NCBI RefSeq assembly: GCF_000067165.1
Contig: NC_010162.1
Location: 10,237,001 to 10,301,000, forward strand
Direction: 5' to 3'
Length of the DNA: 64,000 nucleotides
Source: Sorangium cellulosum So ce56
GTDB lineage: Bacteria > Myxococcota_A > Polyangia > Polyangiales > Polyangiaceae
Made by a program: the position numbers and the translations under genes. Under the pieces are notes generated by a model, which saw only the letters and a program-made list of their open reading frames with translations, made no database searches and had not been told where the DNA came from. Shown here in pieces: positions 62,110 through 64,000 of this stretch. Each line of letters opens with the position of its first letter. The first letter of the stretch is position 1.

Positions 62110-63062
62110 CTCCCGGTCGCTCCATCGCGCCCAGTCCGTCTGGAGCTTCCTGGCCTTGAGAGAGGTCGCCCGCTGGAGAGCGAGGTTGCCCCTACCGGCC
62201 ATCGGTGCCCGCTTGTCCCCGCCGTAGCTGCGCTTCGGGCTCTCCCCGCAAGCCACTTTCAGCCCGCCGGGCGCCACGGTGGCGAGCGTCTGGGAAGCAT
62301 CTGGCAGGAATCAGGGAGGAACCTGGGAGGGGCGATGGGAGGACCGATGCCCGGTCGGAGCTCCATCGTTACCGCGCACCCTCTAATCAGGTTGCCTGAA
62401 CCCGAAAGGACTTGTATGGTCGTAACACCACCAGCGACTGCCCGTTCGATACCCGGGTCCTGGGGCCAGAAGGCATCGGCGAACTGAGCCTGCGGCGCCA
62501 CCGGCCCCGTGTCTGGTTCCCGTTCGCTGCCGTCCAGGTGCGCCGCCGCGCCTGGTGTCGGGCGGCCCCCGAGGTGGGAGTGCGCGTCGAACAGCCGAGG
62601 AGTGACGAACTGTCCACCAGCGTCCATCACCGCCGCCCCGCTCGGGGGATCGATGTCGCCCTCGGCGGCGACGGTGAGCTTTGCCCCCTCGCACGGGAGC
62701 GAGCCGCGGGCGAGCGTCACCCTGGTGCCCAGCACGAGTGTCACCCCCTGAATCAGGATGAGCGGCTGAGCAGGAGCGGCGGCCTCGTGGCCTCCCGCAG
62801 GGCGACTTCCGGCTTGCCGGGGCGGCCGTCGGAGCTCGGGCACGGCGAGCGGTTTGGGAGACTCGGCCGGAGGTTGGGCAGCTCCAGCACAGCCGCAAAA
62901 AGACGCAGCCAGGCCGGAGGCGACATGGCCTGGGGGCTGCAACGTGGGTGGGAGCAACCGCGTCGGGCCGCCGCGCCGATCAGCCAGGGGGATGTCCTGG
63001 CAGGTGGGTGGGGTAGCCCTCATGACGTCGACACCGCCCGAGGGCGGCTCGGCGGCCGACAC
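62110..63062 (-). pseudogene. Amidohydrolase pseudogene (frameshifted and truncated)
   Basis: The first frame (from about 63062) includes a lipoprotein-like start, then LILIQGVTLVLGTRVTLARG, the metal-binding VTPRLFDAHSHLGGRPTPGA, and FWPQDPGIERAVAGGVTTIQ plus VLSGSGNLIRGCAVTMELR. These are characteristic of an imidazolonepropionase-related amidohydrolase family. Near 62260-62330 the homology moves to another frame (GGLKVACGESPKRSYGGDKR and GNLALQRATSLKARK), ending in degraded sequence near 62110. The last half, with the remaining His and Asp ligands, is missing. A frameshift plus deletion explains it. Confidence 0.75.
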
Positions 63063-63684
63063 GTTGCGGTCGATCCCGGAGAGCGGCTCGGTCGGGAGAC
63101 GAGAGCTCGGGCATACGGTTACGCCGCCGGAGCAGGGTGGAGTGCAGAAGTGAAAGGCTGCCGCTCCAGCTCACCGGGGTCGCCTGGAACGGCGACCTCG
63201 GCCATGACACCTTTCCTCATCGCGGGCGCTCCACCCGGGGGGTCGGGCTCCTCCACGGTCCCTCGGTCAGGCGCCCGCTTCGGTCGCTGCGCGGTGGGGC
63301 GCGTGTGTCCGGAGCACAGGAAAGCAGATCTTCATGGGAATGTCGCTGGCTCCCCTCGGTTACGGGGCTGCCCACGGCACGCGCGCCGCGGCATCCAAAG
63401 CGGGAGCGCGGTGCAGAGAGGAGCACGGCGCTGTCCATCGCACCCTCTTGGGTTGGGGCGGAGCCTGGCTTCACGGCGCGACGTCGCGCGACGTCGCCAG
63501 GGAGACGAGGTGGCTGGAGTCCGGCTCGACCGGTCGCCCCCAGCACCCGATGACCGACGGGGAGGTGGCGAGCGCGGGTTCTTGACGCGCGTTGAGGGGA
63601 GAGGGGGACACCTCTCGAATTATTTTCAAGCAAGGTGCTGTTCAGCAGTTGACAACTCTAGCTATTCATGGGACGCGAGATCCA
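63063..63684. other. Intergenic region without a recognisable gene
   Basis: The roughly 620 bases before the last gene carry overlapping shadow frames in several phases, none with a clear ribosome site or family resemblance. The last 100 bases are AT-richer (AATTATTTTCAAGCAAGG, TTGACAACTCTAGCTATTC). They contain a TTGACA-like hexamer near 63648, which may be part of the promoter of the downstream gene. Confidence 0.4.
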
Positions 63685-64000
63685 ATGAACAACGTCGAAA
63701 CCGAGATCAAAAGCCACGTTGATGCATTCGTCTCTCAGCTGAGCGGACTTGTCCGCAAAGCGGCTCTCGAGGCCGTCGCCAACGCCCTGCGAGGCGAGGG
63801 CCAGCCGGCCGCTGCGGCCGCCGCGCCGCGCAAGGCGGGTCGGGCCAAGGCCGCTCCCCAGCAGCCTGCGGAGGTCAAGAAGGCGGTCGGTCGCCCCGCT
63901 CGCGCCGCGAAGCCCACCCGCAAGAAGGGCGAGAAGCGCTCGAAGGAAGAGCTCGCCGCCATGACGCAGAAGGTCCTGGAGCACATCCGGAGCAACAGCG
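63685..64000 (+). CDS. Putative DNA-binding protein with AT-hook-like basic segment, 3' end outside the window
   Basis: About 105 codons are visible. It starts MNNVETEIKSHVDAFVSQLS, a helical beginning, followed by an Ala/Lys/Arg-rich region with VGRPARAAKPTRKKGEKRSK, in which GRP is an AT-hook-like core. The last visible part, EELAAMTQKVLEHIRSNS, looks like the first helix of a winged-helix domain. Histone H1-like composition supports DNA binding, which is an inference. The start region is less GC-rich than the rest. Confidence 0.75.
   Translation, partial: MNNVETEIKSHVDAFVSQLSGLVRKAALEAVANALRGEGQPAAAAAAPRKAGRAKAAPQQPAEVKKAVGRPARAAKPTRKKGEKRSKEELAAMTQKVLEHIRSNS

Noticed and set aside
63137..63553. 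Plus-strand 138-residue frame, possibly a protease remnant
   Set aside because: No catalytic motif or ribosome site could be supported, and overlapping frames on both strands look equally poor.

Overview
The window is very GC-rich DNA of the type found in large-genome soil myxobacteria (Polyangiales, Sorangium-like). The signs are strong third-position GC bias, several eukaryote-type Ser/Thr kinases of the TM-tailed kind, PEGA/TPR proteins, Gly-rich and Pro-rich proteins, a gapA-pgk-tpiA-secG operon and many short GTGA/ATGA gene overlaps. The organism call is an inference from gene content, not from a marker gene. No rRNA or tRNA genes, CRISPR array or intact insertion sequence were seen.

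Layout. 0-5.5 kb: glycolysis/secretion operon (gap-pgk-tpiA-secG, then a GT-C membrane glycosyltransferase cut by the window edge), with trxA upstream. 5.9-17.1 kb: polyprenol-phosphate sugar synthase, Ser/Thr kinase, stomatin/SPFH protein with an overlapping unknown partner, PAS-STAS sensor, two small unknowns, KimA-like K+ transporter, YvcK/CofD protein and an orphan DNA methyltransferase. 17.1-27.1 kb: accessory region with two repeat arrays, a secreted NlpC/P60-like protein, a RAYT-type transposase, a possible lipoprotein, a DUF4175-like coiled-coil membrane protein, a PEGA/TPR protein, a Pro-rich membrane protein and a kinase. 27.4-33.6 kb: a tightly overlapped operon of MoxR ATPase, large membrane protein, ABC ATPase with a His-rich linker and ABC permease. 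33.6-38.7 kb: lipoprotein, cysK, cysA, a repeat array, a sugar-nucleotide epimerase and a DUF434 protein. 38.7-42.5 kb: a gene graveyard with two PP2C remnants, a frameshifted gene, a chimeric Gly-rich remnant and a kinase pseudogene with an in-frame stop. 42.7-55.8 kb: envelope glycosylation and housekeeping genes (GT2, YbhN-type flippase-like protein, DUF2079 protein, USP, amtB, yebC, CPBP protease, coaBC, trpS). 55.9-64 kb: VanW protein, kinase, uvrC with an acidic insertion, a broken amidohydrolase and the start of a DNA-binding-like protein.

The most unusual feature is a dispersed family of short repeats. The 11-mer CAACSTCGGTC occurs 25 times, in four separate arrays (7 copies near 17.3 kb, 3 near 19.9 kb, 9 near 36.7 kb, and 6 on the opposite strand near 41.4 kb). 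A related AGGTTGA array lies near 25.6 kb. Other unrelated tandem arrays (32-bp unit near 43.7 kb, CGGCCA hexamers near 54.5 kb) and two matching REP-like hairpins near 51.2-51.4 kb are also present. Several arrays sit between divergently transcribed genes, and one is next to the RAYT transposase, an enzyme family known to be tied to REP repeats. Whether this RAYT acts on any of these repeats is speculation.
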